From the NCBI RefSeq assembly GCF_030867095.1, contig NC_081829.1, forward strand, positions 45,691,036 through 45,755,035: a stretch of 64,000 nucleotides of DNA, read 5' to 3'. A model generated the notes under the pieces. It had not been told where the DNA came from. It was given only the letters and a program-made list of their open reading frames with translations, and searched no databases. Position 1 is the stretch's first letter, and every line of letters begins with the position of its first letter. This stretch comes from Alligator mississippiensis (taxonomy: Eukaryota; Chordata; Crocodylia; Alligatoridae). Positions 33,748 to 45,812 of the stretch are shown in pieces. Position numbers and translations under genes: made by a program.

Positions 33748-34850
33748 AAGAGGCTGTGACTTGGATGACTACACAGTCCGGTGGGTGGCGAATTGGCTGG
33801 AGGGTCGCACCCAGAGAGTTGTGGTGGATGGGTCGGTCTCGACCTGGAAGGGTGTGGGCAGTGGGGTCCCGCAGGGTTCGGTCCTTGGACCGATACTCTT
33901 TAATGTCTTCATCAGTGACTTGCACGAGGGAGTCAAATGTACTCTGTCCAAGTTTGCAGATGACACAAAGCTATGGGGAGATGTGGACATGCCGGAGGGC
34001 AGGGAACAGCTGCAAGCAGATCTGGACAGGTTGGACAAGTGGGCAGAAAACAACAGAATGCAGTTCAACAAGGAGAAATGCAAAGTGCTGCACCTAGGGA
34101 GGAAAAATGTCCAGCACACCTACAGCCTAGGGAATGACCTGCTGGGTGGCACGGAAGTGGAAAGGGATCTTGGAGTCCTAGTGGACTCCAAGATGAACAT
34201 GAGTCGGCAGTGTGACGAAGCAATCAAAAAAGTCAATGGCACTGTATCGTGCATCAGCAGATGCATGACAAATAGGTCCAAGGAGGTGATACTTCCCCTC
34301 TATCGGGCGCTGGTCAGACTGCAGTTGGAGTACTGCATGCAATTCTGGGCGCCGCAATTCAAGAGGGATGCGGATAACCTGGAGAGGGTCCAGAGAAGGG
34401 CCACTCATATGGTTAAGGGCCTGTAGACCAAGCCCTATGAGGAGAGACTAGAGAAACTGGACCTTTTCAGCCTCCGCAAGAGAAGGTTAAGAGGCGACCT
34501 TGTGGCTGCCTATAAATTCATCACGGGGGCACAGAAGGGAATTGGTGAGTATTTATTCACCAAGGTGCCCCCGGGGGTTACAAGAAATAATGGCCACAAG
34601 CTAGCAGACAGCAGATTTAGATTAGACATTAGGAAGAACTTCTTCACAGTTCGAGTGGCCAAGGTCTGGAACGGGCTCCCAAGGGAGGTGGTGCTCTCCC
34701 CTACCCTGGGGGTCTTCAAGAGGAGGTTAGATGAGCATCTAGCTGGGGTCATCTAGACCCAGCATTCTTTCCTGCTTATGCAGGGGGTTGGACTCGATGA
34801 TCTATTGAGGTCCCTTCCGACCCTAACATCTATGAATCTATTAATCTATT
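33748..34850 (+). pseudogene. CR1 LINE, 3' half
   Basis: It starts at [20 protein letters not shown] and shows [20 protein letters not shown], an intact FADDTKLWG (about 33950), RMQFNKEKCKVLHLG and MTNRSKEVILPLYRALVRLQ. A TAG stop ends the 227-aa frame at 34426, and the C-terminal region continues in the next frames to the RLDIRKNFFTVRV block (34502-34756). The 3' end (GTCCCTTCCGACCCTAACATC, then TCTATGAATCTATTAATCTATTA) is a classical CR1 tail. It is well preserved compared with the copy at 7258. Confidence 0.93.
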
Positions 34851-34859
34851 ATCTTATAC

Positions 34860-36826
34860 TGAAAGAAAGGGGAAGGAAGAAAAGGTAGAAGAAGAGAACC
34901 ATATCCAAAGAGGGGAGAGCAAATGCAGGCAAGAGGAAAAGGGGGCTTTCTGCTACAAAGCCAGTCAGTGAAAATGGAAATGGAGGCATCAGGGGTGTGG
35001 TACAGACTGAGGGGGAGGGAAAGGGGGATGTAGCAGTGCAGGTATAATTGGAGAGGTACCTGGGGAGTCAGATGTTCAGGAAATGTCTCTCCAGAATTGA
35101 AGCAGCATTGCCCTGGTGGTGAAGTGTTTCACCTCCTTGCCCCGGCTGATCTGCCTTCAGCAGTGCTGGCAGATAGCAAACCTGGCATCACCTGCCAGCT
35201 CAAAATGCTCTAACACTATGCTACTCGCCCACTTCTGGGTTGAGGGTGGGGATGCTACGTTATCTCCCTCCTCAGCAGACTGAGGCACAACAGCAGGTGG
35301 AGCTGCCTCAGTTGAGCCACTTGCCTGAGCCTCCACAACCTCAACCTTCTCCGAGGTGCTGCTTTCCTGAGAAGGAGACCTGGGTCTAGGGGAAATTTGA
35401 GGGGTTTGGAGCACAAACTCTGATTCCCCCTTGGTCCCCAGAATTGCTTGAGCCAGGGCACTCAGATCCCCTGGTTCCAGCTCCAGGTCCTCCTCTGGCA
35501 GTGGGAGGCTCACACTGGGAGATGACATAGGGGTGGAGGAGACAGTGATTCTGCTGCTGGTGCCTTTTTATGGGGTTAGGGGATGTGGTGCAGGTGAAGG
35601 GACAGGTATTGCTCCCACCTCCTTGCTTCCACTGGCAGCAGAAGCCTCATGTCTGCTTGGGAAGAGACTGCATCTATGTTGTGGGGGGGGGGGGGAACTT
35701 TCAGCTCTAGCTGTCTCCCTACCCCCTCTCCCTCCCCTGCCAGAAGACCTGGCACCTGCCTTTCCAGTACACTTCATATTAATCTTTTCTATGCTGCTAA
35801 CGGTGTGTCTGTCTGACTTCTAGCTTGTCTGATTTGTTTGCTTTGCTTTGTGTAGGCTGCAGCTTGATTATTGATTGCTTGTTAATAAAGTATATGGTGT
35901 GTGTGTGTGTTGTTGTTCGGTGATGTTCTCTCTGCTCTGGCTCTGAATGGGTGACTGTCTGACTTCTCCATCTTCTTCTCCTGGGTTGTGTTTCTTTACT
36001 GTACTGTTCTGTGTTGTATAGTGTACATAAAATATCTTCTTCTTCTTTCTGAATCTCTGACTTCTGTGTTCGCTTTAGTCAGTTTGTAAACTATTAAAAC
36101 TAACTATAACTAATAATATTAATAACTAGTGTAATACCTATACAATCTCTTCTATAAATATCTGATTTTCTTCTTCTATGTGTTTGTGAATGTGTGTGTG
36201 CAATGTGTGCTTCCCTGCACAGTGATGGATCACACTGCCAGGGAAAATACTGAGCTTTCTTTTTTAAAAGTTTCTAAAAAAAGACAACAAATATAAAGTG
36301 AAAGAAATGAATTGGATAAGTATTAAGTAGGGAGATTCTAAGCTAAAATAAGCTAAGCTAAACTAAACTATATCCTATCCAATCCTTTCTAAGGACAAAA
36401 AGGAGCAGGCAACTGAATGGCTGTGAAGCAAGCCAGACAGTCCAGTACCTTTCTGATGCTGTTGCTCACTCAGAACCAGCTCACAAAGGGCACATCAATC
36501 CTGCAGACAGAGGCTTTTATGCTGTTTCTATCCCTTAGCTGTCTGTCCCTCCCCCAGACACTGATTGGAAGGGCAGTCAGAGAGAAATCACACTCACTGG
36601 CCAACTAGAGATGTTAGTCCTTCCCCACCTGCTCCCCTTCCCTCTTCTAAGTTTCTGTTTTCCCAGAAAGACTGCCCTCCAAATCTCTAAATCACCAAAT
36701 CTTTTCCGAATCGATTCAGAAATTTTTAAGCTTCTAGCGATTCAATTCATATTCAGAGATTCAGCCTCCGAATCAGTCCAAATCATCTCTGAATTGAATC
36801 ATGATCCGAAGCTTCACACAGCCCTA
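34860..36826 (-). mobile_element. hAT-type transposon remnant
   Basis: The higher-coordinate end carries AATCGATTCAG...GATTCAATTCATATTCAGAG repeats and closes CTTCACACAGCCCTA (about 36812-36826), a hAT-like terminus. A BED-finger coding fragment lies inside (35157-35528). The other end is lost where CR1 ends at 34850. It contains a G12 run (35682-35693). Confidence 0.5.
35100..35528 (-). pseudogene. hAT transposase N-terminus with BED-type zinc finger
   Basis: The minus frame begins MSSPSVSLPLPEEDLELEPG at 35528 and is acidic and Pro/Ser-rich for about 95 residues. It then enters VLEHFELAGDARFAICQHC (about 35160-35215). After a TGA at 35157 the same frame continues with SRGKEVKHFTTRAMLLQF. 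The C-x2-C, then KHFTT-AML pattern is that of the BED DNA-binding finger of hAT transposases. The final histidine pair is not clear, and the catalytic DDE/hAT dimerisation regions are missing. It would have bound transposon ends. It is now a fragment with a stop inside the finger. Confidence 0.65.
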
Positions 36827-36874
36827 TAAATTACTTGGATATAGTTGGTGATAGCGTCTTCAAAGTGCTCTATA

Positions 36875-37375
36875 CTCTAGAACAGTGGTTCTCAATATTT
36901 TTTGTACTGGTACCCATTTGCCAAGATCGATGGCTTGTCCTAACCCACATCCCCTGGCCCTGCCAGTGCCCAACCCCCCATCGCCCTGCCACAGCCTTGG
37001 TGCCCAGCCACCCCTTTCCCCCTGTGCTGGCAAGCACCTGCCCCCACAAGACACCCATCCCCTCCATACATGCACACACACATACAAGCATGCACATACT
37101 GCCCCCCCACCCCATCAGTCCCCAAGCCCTGGACCTCCAACCCCCACTCGCCATACATTTACCTTCATCTGCCTGTTGAGACTGCTCCCACTTCCCTGCC
37201 TGGCTGTGTGCTGTCCACACCCCCAAACAGCTGCTTGCTGCTGGAATGCTGCCAACCTGCAAGGGGAAAGCCACGTTTTTGCACATTTTTTTGGTACTTG
37301 CTCATAACCCTTTGAAAAATTCTTGAGACATACTTTAGGGTCATGACTCACAGGTTGAGAAATGCTGCTCTAGAA
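36875..37375. mobile_element. hAT MITE with perfect 8-bp target duplication
   Basis: CTCTAGAA occurs at 36875-36882 and again at 37368-37375. Between them the element (36883-37367, 485 bp) starts CAGTGGTTCTCAA and ends GGTTGAGAAATGCTG, an inverted pair. The 8-bp duplication with CAG.G...C.CTG ends is diagnostic of hAT. Frames of up to 140 aa on both strands are C-rich repeat translation, and no transposase is present. Confidence 0.85.
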
Positions 37376-37810
37376 CAGGCATGCTCAAGCCCCTGGCCCA
37401 AGGGCCAAATTTGTCCCATGGAGCCATGTCACCCAGCCCACAAGGCTCCTCATGGATCAGGAAAATTGACAGCGGGGAAGCAGTGCCAATTAATACTGCC
37501 ACCCCATTGCCGAATTCCCAAGCTTTGCACAGCTGGGTGACCAGGTTGGAGCCAGGCCATGCTCCCTCCCATGTGAGGCCAGATAGGAGCCAGGCCACAC
37601 ACCCCCTCCCACACACACAGCTGGATCAGGGCCAGGCCACACCCCTCCCCCATGTGACTGAAATGTGACCGGGCTGTCCCCCTGCCCCTCTCCATGCAAT
37701 GAGGTGTAGCCCAACTGTACCCACCCCATACACCAGATTGGGCCCACTGGCCAGTTTCAACCTGTGGATGGAACATACATCACCCATCCAGCTTGAACAT
37801 AAAGTACTAT
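37376..37810. repeat. Probable second hAT-like nonautonomous element
   Basis: It starts CAGGCATGCTCAAGC right after the preceding element. A weakly inverted GCTTGAACAT lies at about 37792-37801. The interior has GGCCCAAGGGCCAAATTTG-type sequence familiar from hAT repeats. The weak terminal match keeps confidence low. Confidence 0.35.
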
Positions 37811-38580
37811 GGTAGCCACTTTTAACACAGAGTCCCTGGGTGGGTTCTCATCAGTGGAAATTGAATCCTTAACCTCCAGATCCTAACACATGACCCTCTA
37901 TTACCTGTGCTAAGGGACCCAATTCTGTTAGTCTAAAAGCTTCAATAAACTCTTTGTGGTCTGTTGTCTAAAAGAGGATAGAATCCTGCTTCGTGAAGTT
38001 GCATGACTCTGAAAGTAGAACTGATCCTGTACAAAGATATTAATAAATAAAAATTAAAAATAAAGGAAAATAAATTAATGATGAATTGATACGAGTCAGT
38101 ATCTGTGGCCCCAACTTCTTCATTATTATATTTTAGAAAATGATAGTACATCTCTATGCTCATTTTTTATTACTGGTTGCCCTGCCATGAAGTAGAAACT
38201 GCAAATGTTTTGATTAATGATTGCAAAATGGTTTATATTATAAATACAAGAGTTGTTGTCCTGTCTTCTGCTGTATTTTCAGAAATTGTGTTCGGCAGTG
38301 TTAAGCAGTGAATTGCAAACATATCCCCAAATGGATCTGGATAGTATAATGACAAAAATATTTTCCTCTTAACCTATAATGAAAGAGGATAATGAGTGTC
38401 ACAAAGGGCTTGTCAACAGTTTCCCTCCCAAGTGCAAGATCTTTACCACCAATAAAATAGCTCCCACTCGCTCCCACCCTCTGGTCAACCCAGAGTCTGG
38501 CAATTAGGCTGAATGGACAGGTCAGATTGGCTTTACGTACACACAATTGTGCTTGGACTCTGTCTCAAGACAGCCTGCCT
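37811..38580. other. AT-rich spacer, no gene seen
   Basis: No supportable feature. Confidence 0.5.
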
Positions 38581-38589
38581 GTAGACATG

Positions 38590-38935
38590 TGAGATATCTG
38601 CTCCAACATGCTGTAATTACAGTGCATTGGAGTAGACTCAATTAAGTCTTCTGGAGCATGCTAATTAGCACACTCCAGCAGCCTCAGCATCTCAAGTAGT
38701 CAGCTTTCCCGCACTTCAAAATGGTGGTGGGGTGCTTTAACTAAAGCTTGTTGAATGAGTGGCAAATGAGCTCGTTGAACAAGCTTTAGTTGAAGCACTC
38801 CCACTGCCATTTTGAAGCATAGGATGCTGAATGCACGTGATGCTGTGGGCACCTGAATAAGAGTGGCTCCTGAGGACCATTCTAATTAAAGCACCCATCC
38901 CCAGAGCACATGTAAAGTGGACCCAGGGAGAGAAC
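38590..38935. repeat. Foldback repeat with long hairpin
   Basis: The inner arms (about 38710-38757 and 38774-38820) pair over about 47 bases: CACTTCAAAATGGTGGTGGG... with CCCACTGCCATTTTGAAGC, and ACTAAAGCTTGTTGAA with TTGAACAAGCTTTAGT. Outer parts are also inversely related (CAGCCTCAGCAT against ATGCTGAATGCACGTGATGCTG, and TAATTAG against CTAATTA). I infer a foldback DNA element. Confidence 0.7.
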
Positions 38936-40200
38936 ACAGATGTATTTGGGGCTGCTCCCAAATAATCTACTCTGCCTAATGTGTCCCAGTAGGAAGAGGA
39001 TCTACTCTCTTGCTGTGTCCCAGTAGGAATAATTGGATGGGGCTTATTCTGCAAGTAGTGGACTCAGGGTCAGGAGGGGAGCCATAAAGACACACTCATA
39101 GATATTCTATTACTTATGTTATGAAGGATAACATGTTCTGCACATTAATGGTAGGTCTAAAACAACCTACATCTTTGGCTATGAGGTGGTATGCTAATTT
39201 TGATGCAATAAAAGGGCCCAGAGAATAAAAGGTGTCAACATGACCTTGTCACTCTACAGTGCTAAATAATAAAAAATGGTTCAGTGTTTTGAAGACAGAC
39301 TTCATCCTGTTGAATCCCAAGACGGTGACATCATTCATTTTAACCTTTATTAAAGACACTGGAAAAGATGGAAAACAGTTAAACCATATCATATGTAAAT
39401 TATTAAGACAGTCTTTCATTTTAACAGTATTCCTTATTATTTTCCTCTTTATCAGCTTTTGAAAAAAAATGTTTGACAGTCTCTTAGGTAATATAAGGCA
39501 TGGTATTAAATGTCCTTTTGGGGACAAGTTAATTGAGCTGGTTTGGAGTTGCTGCTACTGCTGCTGTTGCTAAAGTTCAGTCTGATTTTCTTGAAGATGA
39601 AACAAGAAACACACAAAAAAGACCAGAAAATAATAGCAATAGTAGACCTTTTAACTTCTGTCTTTGGTGTTTACTCTTACTTGCAACCTCACTGCTGAGA
39701 AAAGTAAGCACAGTACATGACCTTATCAGTCACTCTGAGACCTGGCAAACTTGTACCAAAGTTGGCCTGTTAAACTAAGAGCTTTTAGTAGCTTCACTAG
39801 TCACAAGCACGCAGAAGTGTTGCAAGAGACGTGGCTGGCTAAGTCCAACTTTTTTTTTTTACGCAGAAGGCAAAAGTGAGAGATAGGAAAAGACCAAGAT
39901 GGAGATGGAAAAGGACAAATTTAGATGTTGCTTGGTGTTGGAAATGAAGATGTCATCAGACCCATTGGACATCTCTGACTTACTCTGACACTGCCAAAAG
40001 TGAAAGGGTGGCTCCTAGAGTTTCAGAAGATGGTGAAAGTAGGAGTCATGATAATGAAACTCACTCCTTCCAGTGCCCCCATCCTTCACCCAGAGTTGTT
40101 TCTTAAGGCAGAATTATAAATCGCATTACTTTGTCTGCCTTATAGGTCTAATTTCTACCACACCAATTTTGATGCATTGGTTTCTGGTTTTAGTAGATTC
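38936..40200. other. AT-rich spacer, no gene seen
   Basis: Frames of 92 aa or less and no recognisable gene. Confidence 0.5.
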
Positions 40201-40286
40201 AAAGACTCATAGATTACAGAGTTGGAAGGGACCACAATGGATCATCGTGTCCGACCCCCTGCCCATGGCAGGAAAGAGGACCGAGG

Positions 40287-42320
40287 TCAGATGACCCCAG
40301 CCAGGTAACTATCTAGCCTCCTCTTGAAGACCTCCAAGCTAGGTGATAGCACCAGTGCTCTTGGAAGCCCATTCCAGATTCTGGCCACCCTTACTGTGAA
40401 AAATGTCTTCCTAATATCTAACTTAAATCCACTCTCAATTAGTTTACACCCATTATTCCTAGTCACTCCCTGGGGCACCTTAGTAAACAATGCTTCCCCT
40501 ATTCCCCGTTGACCTCCCCTAATAAATTTATAGGCGGCCACAAGATCTCCCCTCAGCCATCTCTTGTGAAGGCTGAAGAGATTCAGCTCTCTCAGCCTCC
40601 CCCCGTAGGGTCTATCACGAAGGCCACTAATCATGCGAGTGGCCCTCCTCTGGACCATCTCCAGATTCCCCGTGTCCCTCTTGAAGTGTGGCACCCAAAA
40701 CTGGACACAGTACTCCAGCTGCGGCCTGAACAGTGCTGTATAGAGGGGGAGCATCACCTCCTTTGTTCTATTAGTCATTCACCTGCTAATGCACGACAAG
40801 GTGCAATTGGCCTTGTTGATGGCCTCGTTACACTGCCAGCTTATGTTCATTTTGGAGTCAATTATGACTCCAAGATCCCTCTCTGCCTCTGTGCTGCTGA
40901 GAAGGACACTCCCCAACCTATAGGTATACTGGGGTTTCCTCCTTCCCAGGTGGAGTACCTTACATTTATCTTTATTAAATTGCATCCTATTTCTCTCTGC
41001 CCATTGATCCAACCTGTCCAGGTTGGCCTGAATCTGCTCCCTGCCCTCCAGTGTACTAACTTTGCCCCATAACTTGGTATCATCAACGAACTTGGAGAGA
41101 ATGCTCTCCATGTCCTTGTCCAAATCGCTGATGAAGATATTAAATAATACCAATCCGAGGACCGAACCCTGCAGGACCCCACTGCCCACCTCCCTCCAGG
41201 CCGAGAAGGAACCATCCACCACCACTCTCTGGGTGCGGTCCCTAAGCCAGTTGGCCACCCACCTGACCATGTAGGTGTCCACTCCACTGTCTGCTAGCTT
41301 CCCAATAAGGATAGGGTGTGAAACTGTGTCGAAGGCCTTCCTAAAGTCCAGGAAGATGACATCAGCCTCAGCTCCCACGTCCAGGTAGTGTGTGACTTGG
41401 TCATAGAAGGCTACAAGGTTTGTCCGGCAGGATCTACCTATGACAAACCCGTGCTGGTTTCCCCTCAGCATCGTTTCCCCTGCTGGGTCTGCACAAATAA
41501 GTTCTTTGATTATTTTCAATAGCATTTTCCCAGGAATAGAGGTAAGACTGACTGGTCTAAAGTTACCTGGCTCATCCCTTCTCCCTTTCTTGAAAATGGG
41601 CACCACATTGGCCCTTCTCCAGTCCTCAGGGACCTGGCCGGAGCACCACAAGTGCTCGAACAGCTGTGCCAGTGGCTCAGCTATTACACTGGCCAATTCT
41701 TTCAGCAGCTGTGGATGGAGGTCATCCTGGCCTGCTGACTTGTACTCATCCAGCTCCTCCAGCAGCTCCTTAACTATTTCAGAACTAACCGTAGGCAGAC
41801 TGGTGCCATGTGGACATCCATCAATGATCAAGGTGGGGGAATTGGTTTGGTCGGTACATAGAAATACTGAAGTGAAGAACTCATTGAAGAGCTCTGCTTT
41901 TTTCCCCACATCAACCACCAACTGTCCTGATTTGTCCTGCAGGGGCCCTATGTTGCTCTGGGGTTTCCTTTCCCATGCTATATACCTGAAGAAGGACTTT
42001 TTATTGTCCTTGATTGTTGATTCCAGCCTGAGCTCAAGCCCTGCCTTGGCCTGTCTAACTGATTCCCTGCAATAGCGCACCAGGGAGATATATTCCTTCT
42101 TGGTGGCTGCCCCCTGCTTCCATTGCCTATACATCTCTTTCTTTACCCCCAGACTCTCCTTGAGTTCCCTGTTCAGCCAAGGGGGCTTTTTTGCCCCCTT
42201 ACCTCCCTTCCTATGTAATGGGATAGACTCCTTTTGAGCCCCAAGGATCACTCCCTTGAGATACCTCCAACCCTCCTGGACCCCCATTTGCTCTATGTTT
42301 CTTGAGTTGCATCCCCTCAC
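40287..42320 (-). pseudogene. CR1 ORF2 reverse transcriptase, near-intact
   Basis: The 513-aa frame 42320-40779 runs from the linker (KPPWLNRELKESLG; KKSFFRYIAWERK) through all RT blocks: [85 protein letters not shown] and GSGVLQGSVLGLVLFNIFIS. FADD is changed to FVDD but keeps both aspartates. A single TGA at 40779-40781, in the CISR(C)MTNR block where Cys is usual, separates it from the in-frame 163-aa C-terminal part ending ...RRLDSYLAGVI. The usual PQG motif reads LQG. It is probably recent but inactive. Confidence 0.95.
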
Positions 42321-43030
42321 TAACTAGCCTTCTAAGCTTGCTAAAGTTGGCCCTTCTGAAGTCCAACACTTTAGTCCCACTAGTTATTTTACTCACCCTT
42401 CGCTGGATAGTGAACTCGACCAAGTGATGGTCACTATCTCCCAGGCTACCATGAACTCGCATGTTCCCCATGAGATCATCCCCTGTTGCTAACACCAGGT
42501 CAAGCAAGGCGCTTCCCCTGTTGGGACTAGACACCACCTGGGTTAGGTGGAGGTCCTGCACACATTGTAAGAACCTCCATGAGTGGCTTGTTTTGGCTGT
42601 CTGCTCCTCCCAGCAGATATCTGGGTAGTTCAGATCTCCCATGACCACCGCCTCCCTGGCCTGTGTGGCATCTGCTAGTGGCCCGGAGAATACATCATCT
42701 AGCTCTTGATCCTGTTGGGGAGGCCTGTAGTAGATCCCCACAACCAAGTCCTTTTCCCCTGCCCTGCCCCCAGATCCTGACCCACAATTCCTCGGTGTTC
42801 CCCTCCTCCTCCCCTGCCTTAATGGTGGAAGATGTATACTGCTCCTTAATATAAAGTGCTACCCCCCCACCTTTTTTCCCCACTCTATCACGCCTATACA
42901 ACCTATACCCCTCAATGCCTACCGCCCAGTCGTGTGTAGAATCCCACCATGTTTCAGTTAATCCAACTAGGTCATACTGGGTGCTAGCAAGCAAGAGTGC
43001 GAGCTCCTCCTCCTTCTGCTTGTTCCCCAT
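42211..43030 (-). pseudogene. CR1 ORF2 endonuclease domain
   Basis: This is an AP-endonuclease-like (exonuclease-endonuclease-phosphatase) domain in two frames. The first (43030-42695) has LVGLTETWWDSTHDW, holding the catalytic Glu, and RRDRVGKKGGGVALYI. After a frameshift near 42740, the second (42747-42211) has VGIYYRPP, GDLNYPDICW and LGDSDHHLVEF, holding the catalytic Asp-Asn and the terminal SDHH. All key motifs are visible. The N-terminal strand with the first Asn is lost at the truncated 5' end. The domain nicks target DNA to prime reverse transcription. Confidence 0.9.
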
Positions 43031-43045
43031 ACTCCTGGCATTTCA

Positions 43046-45600
43046 TTTTGTTCTTACTTGCCAATTATGGTTTCAAGACAGTAAGCCTTTTTGTTTAGAT
43101 AAATGTGGTCTGCCTACCATTTGTATTTTTTTTATTTTAACATATATTGTTATAGACAATTACAACATACTATGACTCTCCACCCACTTTTTCAACAATT
43201 AAGCTCAAACCTAAGGTGAGCATGATAAGCTCCAGTTACTACAACACAGGACATGAAGTGTAGATGTCTCCTTTTAAATTGTATTTAAATCTAATGTGAT
43301 TTCAAATCAAATGGTTCTACCTTGTAGACGTATAACTACCTTTAAGCAGGAAAAGTATTATGTGCTATTTTTATTTTGACAACCATGTCACCCCCGGGTA
43401 CTCTTGGTACAGATGGGCACTTCCATATAAACACCACTGATGCATTCATATTCTGTATGCATCATGTCAAGTCACTCTCCCCATTCCCTTTATGGGATAA
43501 TTAAAGAATAAACATGTAATGTGACAGCCTGAGATCAAAATCTCTGAAGGACAGACTTGCATACTATCAAATCAGCTGATCTTTTGTGCCCCAAGTATGG
43601 CATGTTCTTAGTTTGCTAAATTATCCTTTACCAGCTGAGCAGTTCATAAACTCAAAGGACAGATGCAGTACAAAGCAGACATTTTAATAGTGGAATATTG
43701 TAGAAATGGTAAGCTGCCAAGGAACATCTTGTTAAAGCAAGCAGCATAAAGTGAAAAATTAAGATATTGGCACTGAGACCTATTGGTAAGTATAGAGGGT
43801 CTGTAATGGGCATTGCAATACTGTAATTTATTTTTCTTTACACTAGATTGAATTTAGGATAGCCAGCTCAGGCTCACTTCCAAGAAGTGCTATGGAGTGC
43901 TGGGAAGTTGGGAGAGCCTCCAAGCAAACATAAAAAGAGTGGCTGACTGGGCTGCTGCAGCTTGTGTTCTTGGTCAAATATCAGTTTGACACAATCCCTC
44001 TTTATATCACAACAGTTACAACTGGATATGACAATACTATTTATAATCCCCTAGCCTCAAATCAGTTCCAAAATGTAGTCTGTTGGTAGTCAATGCATCT
44101 TTGGAACTTTTTGTTTAGTTTTCTTATATATTTTTTCTTTTTAGAAGTGTTAGCAGTTCCTTAAATTTGGCCTTTGGCTGACACAAATACATTATGACAA
44201 CTGTAAGATAGTACCTGGGGAATGGTTTATCCTTTCTTCATAACTCCTGCTTTTATGAACAATACTACTACTATGAATTGCATCCAAAAACCACATTGAG
44301 AAGTTATAATGGTGTATGGCTAAGCACTAACAAATCAGGAAAGGCCAAATTTATGGCTGCTCATGCCCTCCATTGCATCTTGAAATGATGCAAGCTTTAA
44401 TTACACAATCACACCCTTTCTCAAATTCTTCCATACTATTTTTGCTGCCACTTTATACACTAACCACAAGTGTATTTTATAATATTTTTCATTTTCTTAT
44501 GCAAGTTCCATTGTCACCATGATCCAATGTCTCTTTATTGACTCTAACTTTTTAATGTAAGTTCTTTCTTCCCGTTATGTATTTGAATAATTTATAAGCA
44601 TCCATGTACCAGCAGAAATTTAGAAACTAAGTCAATTAAATGGGAAACAGCTGAAAAGTGTGCTTCCCTATATTTTCAAGCATATTTCTGTTAACACTCA
44701 TGTATATCATTAACACAAATAATGTTGTAAAAGTATTGTTTGCTGTGTACTATTTATGTGGATTTATTTTGTGAACTACAGAGACTAGAAAGTACTACAA
44801 GATGATGCACAAATCCACTCAAGGTTGCAGAAAAAAAGTATTTTAGTCTATTATTTGAGAAATAGTATCTCTGCTAGTAGGCCTAAAGAGTGGAAGGATA
44901 CAAGGTATCTTCACCCCCTTCCCCTGTCAAATCCTGTTCAAGGTCTAGAGACATAAGCCACACAAGTGCATTTTGGTAGCTCAAAGTCTGCAAATTCCAT
45001 GAATGTTGTGTGATACAAGTAAGCTGAAAGTAACACAGAGTAAGAACCTTGCCTCTGCTGCTCTCTGGACTGACTCACAAAAGTGTCCGAGTCTTAATGG
45101 GAAGGATATAAAACAGAACAAGCAGGGAGCTAGAGAAGAAAAGCCTCCCTAGGCTTCCCTTGGGATAGCTTGGGTTTTCATAAATATTTTATAAGGACTG
45201 TGACTAGATACAAAAGAATGTTTAGGGCCCTACTATTGTAATTTGGTGTGTTGGATTTTGGGTTTGAATTTACATGGTTCCTAAGAAATATAGCTCCTTC
45301 CCTATTAAATAACTTAAAAGTTCTTGTTTGCCAATCATTGACACTTGAACAGTTCATGCCAATGGTAGTGTGTACACTTTTGCATAATCTAGAATAATTT
45401 ATTTGACACTGATTATAGTCAGTGTCATACAGATGTATGGTCTCCAACCATGTCCTCCTCACCACTAGCACACCCCAGCTAAGGAATGCAATAAGGGGTT
45501 GCTCTATCTTCCAGCACTTTCCTAGTGCATGAGCACTCTCCTTTGCACTCAGTGGTCTTCAGTAACCTTTAGAGCCGAAGACATGCAGGGAATCCTTCTC
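43046..45600. other. AT-rich spacer, no gene seen
   Basis: About 2.5 kb of AT-rich DNA. The longest frame is 97 aa (45178-45471, minus), without a recognisable motif. Confidence 0.5.
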
Positions 45601-45627
45601 TCCAAACCCTGGGTTATACCTGAGCAC

Positions 45628-45690
45628 AGTTGGTGTGTGCTGTTCCTGGATGGAATGATTCATTCCATCCAGATAGAGCACACACCAACT
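45628..45690. repeat. 63-bp near-perfect hairpin
   Basis: AGTTGGTGTGTGCT...CTGGATGGAATGA (45628 on) is inverted as TCATTCCATCCAG...AGCACACACCAACT, ending at 45690. The stem is about 30 bases with almost no loop. It lies directly upstream of a dispersed-motif copy (45705-45812). Confidence 0.85.
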
Positions 45691-45699
45691 GCTGCAACT

Positions 45700-45812
45700 T
45701 TCTTAGCCTGACGAAGGGTTTTTGAACCTGAAAGCTTAATAATTGTTTTCCAACTATTTAAGTTGGTCTAATAAAAGATATCAGATTCACCCAAAGAACC
45801 TTGTCAGAGATG
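45700..45812 (+). repeat. Dispersed interspersed-repeat core
   Basis: CCTGACGAAGGGTTTTTGAACCTGAAAGCTT, then CCAACTATTTAAGTTGGTCTAATAAAAGATATCA and CACCCAAAGAACCTTGTC. Related copies occur at about 22370-22465, 32640-32720 (inverted) and 14700-14760. I recognise it as a widespread vertebrate repeat motif but cannot name its family with certainty. Confidence 0.65.

Larger units (their letters stand above)
40204..43045 (-). mobile_element. CR1 LINE, longest copy (endonuclease + RT + 3' end)
   Basis: On the minus strand it runs from within the endonuclease (43030) through RT to the 3' end (ACTCATAGATTACAGAGTTGGAAGGGACC on the plus strand, 40205-40233). Only the ORF1 and 5' UTR part is missing. 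Lesions are few: two frameshifts (about 42740 and 42310) and one TGA at 40779. Confidence 0.95.

Noticed and set aside
35157..35528. Host ZBED-type gene
   Set aside because: There is a stop inside the finger, hAT-like terminal sequence nearby and no further exons. A transposon remnant is simpler.
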